DNA of 11,504 nucleotides. It comes from DATEMK01 sp035275625 (GTDB taxonomy: Bacteria > Bacteroidota > Bacteroidia > AKYH767-A > OLB10). The DNA lies in NCBI GenBank assembly GCA_035275625.1, contig DATEMK010000083.1, forward strand, positions 1 to 11,504, given 5' to 3'. Below are positions 1-6,693 of the stretch, piece after piece; the stretch's first letter is position 1, and the number at the start of each line of letters is the position of its first letter. The translations under genes were made by a program, and so were the position numbers. Below the pieces are notes generated by a model. That model was not told the DNA's origin and did no database searches. It was given only the letters and a program-made list of their open reading frames with translations.

Positions 1-925
1 GAAGAAAAAAAATAAGCCCTGCATAAAAAAATAAGATTTCAACCGGTAATAAACGGATCACAGACAAATTATTAAACAAACCCGGAAGAAGGAATAAATA
101 AAATGGGGAAAGATTCAAAAAAAAATTTCTCACAATAGTAAAAAAATATCCTGCACTGAATGAAAAGTGTACCATGGTATCACTGGCCCGGGTAAAAAAA
201 TGTTCAGGGTATATTATTGCAGCAGCAATTTGAGGAGAGGCTGCTGCCAGCACACAAAGCCCAAGCAGCACCGTATTTTTAAAGGATGTTTTTGAATTTT
301 TCAAAATATCAAATGCAACGAATATGGATAACAGAAAAAAATTAAGCTTCGCTCCATGATATGAATTGGCGCCCAGCCCAATGACAAGACCGGTTAACAC
401 AATGTAACCGGCTTTATAATTATGTTCTTTCGCTTTTAACCATAGATAAACTGATAATATAAACAAGAAAGCGGGCAGCATGGTGCCTTCATGGCCTATC
501 CGGGAAAAAAGCAGGTGCCAGGGACAAAGCCCGGCTGAAAGCAAAGCAAAAAAAGAAAATAATTTTCCACCTGTTCTTTTTGCAATTGAAAAAATTAAAA
601 CCAGTGAAAGGCATCCCAATACGGCAGAAGGAAACCTGGCGGCAAAATCCGAGTATCCGAAAACACTGATGCTGGCCGCATCAAGGTATGCATATAAGGG
701 CGGATGATAATCAAAACTTCCGAATCCGTGGAGAATGACCGGGTACTTCACACCCCAGCGGTCAGCCCCGGTTTCCTTAATAGAATAACCGTCATACAGG
801 TAGGAGATTTCATCCACATTCATCTGCAGAGGGTAACTTTCTAATTTGTATACTCTCAGGAAAAACGAGATACAAAAAATCAACAGTACAGATAATCTGA
901 AAATTATCTCACTGTAAATTTTCAT
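1..925 (-). CDS. GT-C fold membrane glycosyltransferase, 3' end cut by window edge
   Basis: An uninterrupted minus-strand frame of 308 codons runs off the left edge, so the C-terminus is missing. The product is very hydrophobic. A first membrane helix (about residues 8-24) is followed by a periplasmic loop with the acidic pair D38-E39 in NVDEISYLYDGYS, then HPPLYAYL (74-81), RFPSAVLG (97-104) and SRIGHEG (141-147), with further helices to residue 308. This order is typical of the ArnT/PMT-like family, which moves a sugar from a polyprenyl-phosphate carrier to an acceptor on the periplasmic side; the loop acidic residues are the expected catalytic site. Donor and acceptor cannot be told. The ATG at 925 is chosen because it opens directly into the first helix and lies about 60 bases below a -7-like box. 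An in-frame ATG at 979 would add 18 residues. It is divergent from glyA. The family is fairly sure; the substrate is unknown. Confidence 0.85.
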   Translation of the reverse strand, partial: MKIYSEIIFRLSVLLIFCISFFLRVYKLESYPLQMNVDEISYLYDGYSIKETGADRWGVKYPVILHGFGSFDYHPPLYAYLDAASISVFGYSDFAARFPSAVLGCLSLVLIFSIAKRTGGKLFSFFALLSAGLCPWHLLFSRIGHEGTMLPAFLFILSVYLWLKAKEHNYKAGYIVLTGLVIGLGANSYHGAKLNFFLLSIFVAFDILKNSKTSFKNTVLLGLCVLAAASPQIAAAIIYPEHFFTRASDTMVHFSFSAGYFFTIVRNFFLNLSPFYLFLLPGLFNNLSVIRLLPVEILFFYAGLIFFL

Positions 926-993
926 TTTTGAAGAGATATTGATTAGTGTCAAAAGTTGCCGGATTACATACGGAAGCATCACGAAACCGCTTT

Positions 994-1001
994 CAAAAGT
1001 A
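994..1001 (-). promoter_or_regulatory. Candidate -7 box for the glycosyltransferase gene
   Basis: The minus strand reads TACTTTTG, a full match to the Bacteroidota -7 consensus TAnnTTTG. No TTG lies 17-23 bases upstream, so only half of the promoter is recognisable. Transcription would start near 988, which gives a leader of about 60 bases to the ATG at 925, or about 9 bases to the alternative ATG at 979. Confidence 0.35.
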
Positions 1002-1172
1002 ATTAAACCAGATAAATCTGTTTTTTAAATAAAGTGCCCGGATACTAATTTCCGTAAGCCCCGCCAGTCATAAAGCATGCGGAATAATATTTTTTAATCC
1101 GCTTTTGCGAAACTGTTTCCGGGGATGAAAATTATTTATTTACTTAGTGAAGCATTTTAACCTGATTAAAAT

Positions 1173-1180
1173 TAAGTTTG
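1173..1180 (+). promoter_or_regulatory. Candidate -7 box for glyA
   Basis: TAAGTTTG matches TAnnTTTG fully. No TTG is present at the expected upstream distance. The predicted start of transcription, near 1187, leaves a leader of about 60 bases before the glyA ATG. Confidence 0.35.
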
Positions 1181-1245
1181 CAGCATAAAACAACCATTTT
1201 GCAAACAGGAACCGAACCCTAAGAATAAAAATAGAATTGAATGCT

Positions 1246-2514
1246 ATGAAAAAAGATAAAACAATTTTTAAACTCATAAAAAAAGAATTAAAGCGCCAGC
1301 GCGAAGGGCTTGAGCTTATTGCTTCAGAGAACTTCGTGAGCAAACAGGTAATGAAGGCTATGGGCACTTGCCTCACCAATAAATATGCAGAAGGATTACC
1401 GGGAAAAAGATATTATGGCGGATGTGAAATAGTTGACCAGGTTGAACAGATTGCCATTGACCGGGCAAAAACTTTGTTTAATTGCGAGTGGGCGAATGTG
1501 CAGCCGCATTCGGGTGCGCAGGCAAATGCGGCAGTCATGCTTGCTGTACTCAAACCGGGAGATAAGATTTTAGGATTTGATCTTTCTCATGGCGGGCACC
1601 TCACTCATGGCAGCCCGGTAAATTTTTCCGGCAAATTATATCAAACCTGCTTTTACGGTGTGGAAGAATCAACTGGAAGGGTGGACTACGATAAGCTTAT
1701 GGAAATAGCAATTCGTGAGCAACCGAAATTAATCATCTGTGGCGCCTCTGCTTATTCCCGTGACTGGGACTATAAACGCTTCCGCGAAGCTGCCGATGCA
1801 TGCGGAGCCTTATTGATGGCGGACATTGCCCATCCAGCAGGATTAATAGCAAGAGGATTATTGAATGATCCTGTTCCGCATTGCCACATTATTACAACCA
1901 CTACTCACAAAACATTACGCGGTCCGCGCGGAGGAATGATCCTGATGGGAAAAGATTTTCAAAATCCATGGGGACTAAAAACACCAAAAGGAGAAATACG
2001 CATGATGTCTGCAATTATGGACAGTGCTGTATTCCCGGGAACGCAGGGTGGTCCGCTCGAACATGTAATCGCTGCAAAAGCCATCGCATTTGAAGAAGCT
2101 TTAAGTGATGAGTATTTTAAGTACTGTTTGCAGATCATAAAAAACGCCAAAGTAATGGCTGATGAATTTGTGAGTCTCGGTTATAAAATAATCTCAGGCG
2201 GAACGGATAATCATTGCATGCTGATTGATCTTCGTTCAAAAAATGTTACGGGCAAGCAGGCTGAGAATGCATTAGTAAAAGCCGATATTACGGTCAATAA
2301 AAACATGGTCCCGTTTGATGATAAATCTCCGTTTGTTACTTCGGGTATCAGGATCGGAACCCCGGCAGTCACATCACGCGGGTTAAAAGAATCTCAAATG
2401 AAAAAAGTAGTTTCGCTTATTGATAAAGTGATCATGAACCATGAAAAAGAAGAAGTGATTCTAAAAGTAAAAAAAGAGGTGAATGCAATGATGGATAAAT
2501 ATCCTCTTTATTAG
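1246..2514 (+). CDS. glyA: Serine hydroxymethyltransferase
   Basis: This cytoplasmic PLP enzyme interconverts serine plus tetrahydrofolate with glycine plus 5,10-methylene-tetrahydrofolate, the main source of one-carbon units for purine, thymidylate and methionine synthesis. Family motifs occur in order: ELIASENF near the N-terminus, NKYAEGLPGKRYYGG, QPHSGAQAN, DLSHGGHLTHG, MADIAHPAGLIA, and the cofactor site TTTTHKTLRGPRGG, in which Lys222 should form the Schiff base with PLP. FPGTQGGPLEH and the C-terminal SGIRIGTPAVTSRG are also present. At 422 residues it has the usual bacterial length. I chose the ATG at 1246; an in-frame TTG at 1237 would add only three residues. It is divergent from the glycosyltransferase gene and lies 127 bases before porQ with no clear terminator between, so read-through into porQ is possible. 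Confidence 0.98.
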   Translation: MKKDKTIFKLIKKELKRQREGLELIASENFVSKQVMKAMGTCLTNKYAEGLPGKRYYGGCEIVDQVEQIAIDRAKTLFNCEWANVQPHSGAQANAAVMLAVLKPGDKILGFDLSHGGHLTHGSPVNFSGKLYQTCFYGVEESTGRVDYDKLMEIAIREQPKLIICGASAYSRDWDYKRFREAADACGALLMADIAHPAGLIARGLLNDPVPHCHIITTTTHKTLRGPRGGMILMGKDFQNPWGLKTPKGEIRMMSAIMDSAVFPGTQGGPLEHVIAAKAIAFEEALSDEYFKYCLQIIKNAKVMADEFVSLGYKIISGGTDNHCMLIDLRSKNVTGKQAENALVKADITVNKNMVPFDDKSPFVTSGIRIGTPAVTSRGLKESQMKKVVSLIDKVIMNHEKEEVILKVKKEVNAMMDKYPLY

Positions 2515-2520
2515 GTAACC

Positions 2521-2598
2521 GGTTAATTATGTTAATTGAGTTAAATGGTGAATTGGTTTTCGGGATTAACACAATCAGCATAATGAACACAATTAACC
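2521..2598. repeat. Degenerate GTTAATT-type repeats with inverted arms between glyA and porQ
   Basis: GGTTAATTATGT at 2521-2532 is mirrored by ACACAATTAACC at 2587-2598, an 11-of-12 inverted match. Further imperfect GTTAAnT copies follow at about 2531-2545, and inverted copies (ATTAACACAAT) lie around 2575. The block fills most of the gap upstream of porQ. It has no T-tract after it, so a terminator is not supported. It could be a degenerate repeat relic or an mRNA fold. Confidence 0.45.
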
Positions 2599-2641
2599 AG
2601 CCAAAAAAACGTTTCCGAATAAAACCAACCAAGCTGACCTG

Positions 2642-3706
2642 ATGAAAAAAATACTTTTTACATTTTATGCCATTAGCTTTATTTATGTTACAGTGCAAGC
2701 GCAAACAGGCGGCAACAATACATATGAATTTCTGAATCTTTCCACTTCTGCGAGGGTGGCAGCTGTAGGCGGAAATATTCTTTCAGTAAGAGACAATGAC
2801 CTGAACCTTGCTTTTCAGAACCCGGCTGTTTTGGATTCATCCATGAGCAAAACACTTGTCCTTAACTATGTTCCTTATTTTCTCGACATCAAATACGGTT
2901 ATGTTGCTTATGCGCAGCAATATAAAAAGCTCGGCACATTTTCAGCAGGTATTCATTATGTGGATTACGGTGATTTTATGAGAGCTGATGTAACCGGCTA
3001 CCGGGATGGAACCACCTTTGGGGCAAAGGAATATTCATTTAATCTTGCTTTCGCGCGCCCGGTTTATACAAGAGTTTCAGCAGGAATCACTTTAAAAGTT
3101 ATTTATTCATCTCTCGAAGAATTTACATCTTTTGGTTTGGCCGCTGACCTGGGAATCATTTACAACAATGTCAAAAATAATTTCGGAATTGCCGCCACAT
3201 TAAAAAATATCGGGGGACAATTATCCACCTATACACCTGGTAATCACGAACCAATTCCTTTCGAAATACAATTAGGTACCTCCTATCGTTTGCCAAAAGC
3301 GCCTTTACGTATTTCTCTTACTTTACAGCATCTCGAAAAATTTAATCTCTCTTATGTAAATACTAATAAAAGCAATGAAACGGATCCGATTACCGGTGAA
3401 ATAAAAGAACAGAAAATTTCATTGTTTGAAAAAATAGGACGTCATGTAATTCTCGGAGGAGAAATCCTTGTTACACAAAACCTGAATCTTCGCATTGGCT
3501 ACAATTATATGCGAAGAAAAGATTTAGGACTTGAGACACGCAAAGGGATTTCCGGTTTTTCGGGCGGTTTTGGATTTCGGATTTCAAAATTTCATTTTAG
3601 CTATGGAAGGGCTGCCTATCATCTTGCCGGAGCTTCCAATCTTTTTTCTGTGACCACAAACCTGGGAGACTTCCGCCATAAAGTTTCTAAAAGCACGGAA
3701 AAGTAA
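2642..3706 (+). CDS. porQ: Type IX secretion system outer-membrane protein PorQ
   Basis: PorQ is an outer-membrane beta-barrel of the T9SS attachment complex, known to act with PorU, PorV and PorZ in releasing the sorting domain of cargo and anchoring it at the cell surface. The 354-residue product starts with a signal peptide (hydrophobic stretch, cleavage probably after VQA at residue 20). YEFLNLSTSARVAAVGG follows at about residues 28-44; this is typical of the PorV/PorQ/FadL-like barrels, in which this segment forms the first strand and plug region. The rest is a series of alternating beta-strands (for example FSAGIHYVDYGDF) with long polar loops, ending in strands around residues 310-340. 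The length fits PorQ. None of its partner genes is in the window; a T9SS cargo gene lies about 1.4 kb downstream. The identification rests on recalled family resemblance and is fairly firm. Confidence 0.88.
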   Translation: MKKILFTFYAISFIYVTVQAQTGGNNTYEFLNLSTSARVAAVGGNILSVRDNDLNLAFQNPAVLDSSMSKTLVLNYVPYFLDIKYGYVAYAQQYKKLGTFSAGIHYVDYGDFMRADVTGYRDGTTFGAKEYSFNLAFARPVYTRVSAGITLKVIYSSLEEFTSFGLAADLGIIYNNVKNNFGIAATLKNIGGQLSTYTPGNHEPIPFEIQLGTSYRLPKAPLRISLTLQHLEKFNLSYVNTNKSNETDPITGEIKEQKISLFEKIGRHVILGGEILVTQNLNLRIGYNYMRRKDLGLETRKGISGFSGGFGFRISKFHFSYGRAAYHLAGASNLFSVTTNLGDFRHKVSKSTEK

Positions 3707-3740
3707 GCTCTGCTTTCAGAGCTGTTTGCAAGCTTTTTTG
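3706..3740 (+). terminator. Probable terminator after porQ
   Basis: AGCTCTG at 3706-3712 pairs perfectly with CAGAGCT at 3717-3723 around a CTTT loop, directly overlapping the porQ stop codon. A run of six T follows at 3734-3739, ten bases beyond the stem, which is farther than in a canonical terminator. Confidence 0.45.
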
Positions 3741-3775
3741 ATAGAAATTTGGTGGTTACAGGAAAAAATTATAAC

Positions 3776-3805
3776 TTGCGTTTCAAACCAATATTTTTAA
3801 TTTTA
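3776..3805 (+). promoter_or_regulatory. Candidate promoter of the 71-residue gene
   Basis: TTG at 3776-3778 is followed after 19 bases by TAATTTTA at 3798-3805, which matches TAnnTTTG in all but the last base. The spacing falls in the 17-23 range reported for Bacteroidota. The gene's ATG lies 25 bases downstream. Confidence 0.35.
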
Positions 3806-3829
3806 TTGACGAATAAATAATCCGAAATC

Positions 3830-4045
3830 ATGTCCGAAATACTTTGTAAGATACTAGGTCACAACTGGCATTACAAAGATTACACACATGCCATGCAGCC
3901 GGACGGAACTCCCTTTCCGTATACAGAATCACGCAGATGCTTCCGCTGCAATGTTAAGTTTGTGAGAATAGAGCAAGGTGAATGGATGGAGCCGCCCCCT
4001 CCTGCTTCATCAAAAAGAATTTCGGTTGAAAATGCTTTGAAATAA
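3830..4045 (+). CDS. Small cysteine/histidine protein, possible zinc ribbon
   Basis: I do not recognise a named family with certainty. The 71-residue product has Cys6, a GHNWH segment (His11, His14) and a CFRC pair (Cys37, Cys40), so four or five potential zinc ligands. The CKILGHNW...CFRC layout resembles small DUF1660-like and zinc-ribbon proteins found in phages and Bacteroidota. A Pro-rich stretch (MEPPPPAS, 53-60) precedes a short charged tail. There is no signal peptide or membrane segment, so it is probably cytoplasmic. It stands alone between porQ and tonB, with its own likely promoter and a preceding terminator, so co-transcription with porQ is unlikely. The codon pattern and conserved-looking motifs support a real gene; the function is unknown. 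Confidence 0.7.
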   Translation: MSEILCKILGHNWHYKDYTHAMQPDGTPFPYTESRRCFRCNVKFVRIEQGEWMEPPPPASSKRISVENALK

Positions 4046-4074
4046 ATTCCTGCTTTTCTTATTTTTCAAACATT

Positions 4075-4102
4075 CAGCGCTTAAAAAATTTTATCTGCGC
4101 TG
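4075..4102. repeat. Inverted repeat upstream of tonB
   Basis: CAGCGC at 4075-4080 and GCGCTG at 4097-4102 form a perfect six-base inverted repeat around a 16-base AT-rich loop that itself contains AAAATTTT. It lies just after the 71-residue gene without a T-tract, so it could be an operator or a weak structure. No TAnnTTTG box is visible in the 205 bases before tonB. Confidence 0.3.
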
Positions 4103-4250
4103 CTTATTGATCCGGTACTTTCCACCCCGCTGCAAAAAGTTTTAATTTACCTCTACTGTTTTTTTACAAGTTCCTGACAATATTAACTTATTGAAGAAAA
4201 TTTTATGGAATTCTCCTGCGTTATACATCAAACCTTAAAATCTATACGCT

Positions 4251-5066
4251 ATGAAAAGAGAATTCATCTTCACCGACAAATGGTCAGACATTGTGTTCGA
4301 AAACCGCAACCAGTCTTATGGCGCATATATGCTGCGCAAACGTTTACCGCGAAATATCCTCATCGGGTATTTCATCGCCCTTCTGTTAATGAGCACTGTG
4401 ATTTTTACAGGTTATCACTTCAGCAGAATTTCAATCGAAGACATCAGGGGAATTATTGACCAGCTTCCGCCCCAGCTCATTTATGAGGTATCACTCACTC
4501 CTCCTGTTTCTCCTCCCGAAAAAAAACCTCAACCGGCAAATCCGCCTTCAAAAACTTCAGCACAAAATATTATTCCTGTAGTAATTGACAGCACAACTGA
4601 TACTGAAGAAAAAGATAAAGACTTAAAACCGGTTATCATCAGCGATTCAAAAGATACTTCAGGAACAGGCGATATTGCGATCAATGAAAATCCGGGTAAA
4701 AAAAATGAAACAGGATACAGTGAATCAACAGAACCCTATGATCTAATATGGGTGCAGAAAATTCCGGAATTCCGCGGAGGAGATAAAGCCCTGATGAAAT
4801 TTATCCGCAGCAATGTGGATTATCCCGTAAAGTATCTTTCTAATGATATTGGAGGAACTGTTTATATTTCATTTGTGGTGGATTCTTCAGGAAATGTTAT
4901 CGAAGCGAAAGAAGCGAAAGGAATTGAAGGTTTTCCTGATTTTACCAAAGAAGCGCTTCATGCAGTTTCCAAAATGCCCCGCTGGATTCCCGGGCAGCAA
5001 AACGGAAAGAATGTATCGGTGAGATTAACGCTTCCGGTAAAATTTTCTGTTATGAAAGATTTTTAA
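4251..5066 (+). CDS. tonB: TonB family energy transducer
   Basis: TonB spans the periplasm and passes proton-motive-force energy from ExbB/ExbD in the inner membrane to TonB-dependent outer-membrane transporters. The 271-residue product has the cytoplasmic N-terminus usual in Bacteroidota (DIVFENRNQSYGAYMLRK, 13-30), one membrane helix (about 35-56), a Pro/Lys-rich linker (PPVSPPEKKPQPANPP, 84-99) and an acidic spacer. The C-terminal TonB domain (about 175-266) shows YPVKY, GGTVYISFVVDSSGNV, MPRWIPGQQNGK and LPVKF. The C-terminal domain is complete. No exbB, exbD or receptor gene lies nearby, so it is an orphan copy; Bacteroidota commonly have several tonB genes. The ATG at 4251 starts the family-typical sequence. 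A strong terminator follows. What it powers cannot be deduced. Confidence 0.93.
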   Translation: MKREFIFTDKWSDIVFENRNQSYGAYMLRKRLPRNILIGYFIALLLMSTVIFTGYHFSRISIEDIRGIIDQLPPQLIYEVSLTPPVSPPEKKPQPANPPSKTSAQNIIPVVIDSTTDTEEKDKDLKPVIISDSKDTSGTGDIAINENPGKKNETGYSESTEPYDLIWVQKIPEFRGGDKALMKFIRSNVDYPVKYLSNDIGGTVYISFVVDSSGNVIEAKEAKGIEGFPDFTKEALHAVSKMPRWIPGQQNGKNVSVRLTLPVKFSVMKDF

Positions 5067-5091
5067 AGACAGGGTTAGTTTTTAGTTTTTT

Positions 5092-5123
5092 CCCGTCCCT
5101 CCTCGGGAGGGACGGGATTTTTT
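5092..5123 (+). terminator. Strong intrinsic terminator of tonB
   Basis: CCCGTCCCTCC (5092-5102) pairs perfectly with GGAGGGACGGG (5106-5116) around a TCG loop, giving an 11-bp GC-rich stem, followed by six T at 5118-5123. It sits between converging genes, but the plus strand before the stem has T rather than A, so on sequence it serves only the plus-strand transcript. Confidence 0.9.
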
Positions 5124-5127
5124 ATTT

Positions 5128-6531
5128 TCAATTAACTCCTGTTTTCACAACTTTAATAACGTCCTGCCCTGAATCATTTTTAATAAAAACAAAATAAATT
5201 CCGTTTGACAATGACTTTCCATAAGAAAAACTCTTTTGATTCTGTCCAATCATAAAAGTGTCAACCCTTTTTCCTATGGCATCATAAATAACGATTTCCG
5301 AAGGCTGATTTATCCGGGAAAACTGAATCATAAAATTATCAGAGAAAGGATTTGGATATACAGTCAGGCTGTTTCCCGCATTTAATTCGTTTGCTGAGTT
5401 CGGAGAGCATGTAATTTCCGATCTGAAGTTTGATTGAACAAAATTAGGAAGCCCCAAAGCAGATGTTGCGCCTGTAAAATTGGGATCAAGATCAATTCCA
5501 TTGTCAAGATAATTGCATCCCGTTCCCGGGATAGAAGGATCGTTAATCACACCAAGAAAAGCGCTGAACGATCTGCAAACATAAATTTTTCCGTCAGATG
5601 CCATTTGTAAAGCATATATATCAGGAGTAAGGCTCAGCATTGTTTTTGAAGCAATGATCGCAGCCGTGCTTCCGGCAGTGAGATCAAATTGCACTAAAGT
5701 ACCGTTAGGATCATACGTGCTTACATACAAAAGATGCTGGTCGCCTGAAAATTCCACTCCGTAAACATGATCAAATAAAGGAAGTGAAACCGGGTTTGAC
5801 ACGATACCGGTGGCATTATCAAAATCAAAAATCTCAACCGTATCTAAATATGCGATTGCCGATACAATTTTGTCACCGCAAAAAGAAAATTTCATTTGTC
5901 CGTAAGTATTCTGTATGACTGCTGTTGTATGAATAATTCCTGTATTACTGATAACAGGTGCAGGTTGTAATCCTGCTGCGGTAAGGCTGTAAACGTAAAA
6001 GGCATTTGTCCCCCATTCATGAATTGCAATCCAATAGTCCGTAGCATTTGCCTGTTTAACAGCAGTGAGCTTTTCGGTTACATTATTGAGAACAAGCACA
6101 TTTTTTGAACTTGTAATATCACCGGTGCCATTTTGCAGATTCATATCCACAATGGAATAGCGAAATCCGTTTGGGCCACCGATTTCATCTGTTGTAAAAA
6201 TAAAGAACAGGTTAGCGCTTCCAGGTTGCGGAACAATTAAAGCTGACTGGGTGGAAGAAATTCCCCCCATCAATCCGCTTCCGTTTGCCATAACATTATG
6301 AAGCTTGTTCCAAACAGAAATGCCGTCTGTATAAAAAAGGAGATCGCCTGCTGCATCTGAAATTGCAGAGGTTCCCTCATTGGTCACTAACGTAGTGGAG
6401 GGGTTGGCAACGGGGCCTCCCGCCTGGAAATGAAGTCCTGCATAAACTCCGAAGTACCAGTTAGCAGTTTCCTCCTGCGGGAAAGCAACTTTGCTGATGA
6501 ATAAGAATACGATGAGTAATTTTTTTTTCAT
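5128..6531 (-). CDS. Secreted protein with T9SS type A sorting domain
   Basis: The 467-residue product begins with a signal peptide (MKKKLLIVFLFISKVAFPQ, cleavage around residue 18-19). The mature part opens with NWYFGVYAGLHF and contains ISDAAGDLLFYTDGISVWN, STQSALIVPQPG and FIFTTDEIGG, wording typical of a large Bacteroidota family of secreted repeat or propeller-like proteins. Several later blocks (for example GVEFSGDQHLLYVSTY and ALQMASDGKIYVCR) look like propeller blades. The last 79 residues (389-467) form a type A sorting domain: LTVYPNPFSDNF, then EIVIYDAIGKRV, then LSNGIYFVFIKNDSG and a VIKVVKTG end. The sorting domain directs passage through the T9SS, so the protein should end at the surface or outside the cell, and PorQ encoded upstream is part of that route. 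No catalytic motif is seen; the role is unknown, possibly adhesion or binding. It converges on tonB. Confidence 0.9.
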   Translation of the reverse strand: MKKKLLIVFLFISKVAFPQEETANWYFGVYAGLHFQAGGPVANPSTTLVTNEGTSAISDAAGDLLFYTDGISVWNKLHNVMANGSGLMGGISSTQSALIVPQPGSANLFFIFTTDEIGGPNGFRYSIVDMNLQNGTGDITSSKNVLVLNNVTEKLTAVKQANATDYWIAIHEWGTNAFYVYSLTAAGLQPAPVISNTGIIHTTAVIQNTYGQMKFSFCGDKIVSAIAYLDTVEIFDFDNATGIVSNPVSLPLFDHVYGVEFSGDQHLLYVSTYDPNGTLVQFDLTAGSTAAIIASKTMLSLTPDIYALQMASDGKIYVCRSFSAFLGVINDPSIPGTGCNYLDNGIDLDPNFTGATSALGLPNFVQSNFRSEITCSPNSANELNAGNSLTVYPNPFSDNFMIQFSRINQPSEIVIYDAIGKRVDTFMIGQNQKSFSYGKSLSNGIYFVFIKNDSGQDVIKVVKTGVN

Positions 6532-6579
6532 GATAATAAATTTATATGTGAAACTATCTGCTGTAGCTTTTAATTAATT

Positions 6580-6587
6580 CAAATATA
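6580..6587 (-). promoter_or_regulatory. Candidate -7 box for the T9SS cargo gene
   Basis: The minus strand reads TATATTTG, a full match to TAnnTTTG, about 50 bases before the start codon. No TTG lies 17-23 bases upstream. The surrounding sequence is very AT-rich, so a chance match is possible. Confidence 0.35.
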
Positions 6588-6681
6588 ATAAATCAAAACG
6601 ATTTATTGTTGATATTAACTTCAATTTCTTTTTAAATAACATCAATTGCATAAATAATTACAAAAGACTTCTTTCGTTTTT

Positions 6682-6689
6682 TACTTTTG
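6682..6689 (+). promoter_or_regulatory. Candidate -7 box abutting the FAD oxidoreductase start
   Basis: TACTTTTG fully matches TAnnTTTG but ends only four bases before the ATG at 6694. If used, it would place the start of transcription at or next to the start codon, giving a leaderless or nearly leaderless mRNA. No -33 TTG is visible, so it may be coincidental. Confidence 0.25.
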
Positions 6690-6693
6690 CCGG

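Larger units (their letters stand above)
926..1245. other. Divergent intergenic region between the glycosyltransferase gene and glyA
   Basis: These 320 bases hold no convincing gene. They are AT-rich and carry one perfect TAnnTTTG box facing each way (listed separately), as expected for a divergent promoter region. I see no riboswitch-like fold, RNA gene or repeat between the two boxes. An open minus-strand frame over 1140-1379 runs into glyA and has no family features. Confidence 0.6.

Noticed and set aside
480..707. Plus-strand frame of 75 codons at the left end
   Set aside because: It is antisense to the glycosyltransferase gene, whose minus-strand frame stays open for 308 codons with clear family motifs. 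The plus-strand product has no recognisable features.
1237..1245. TTG at 1237 as the glyA start
   Set aside because: The ATG at 1246 is three codons downstream in the same frame and is the more usual start codon. The extra residues add nothing to the family alignment.
1140..1379. Minus-strand hydrophobic frame overlapping the glyA start
   Set aside because: It is antisense to the conserved N-terminus of GlyA. The hydrophobic look comes from A-rich lysine codons read in reverse.
4205..4459. Plus-strand frame overlapping the start of tonB
   Set aside because: The tonB frame contains the full family pattern from its ATG at 4251. The other frame has no family features and ends inside tonB.
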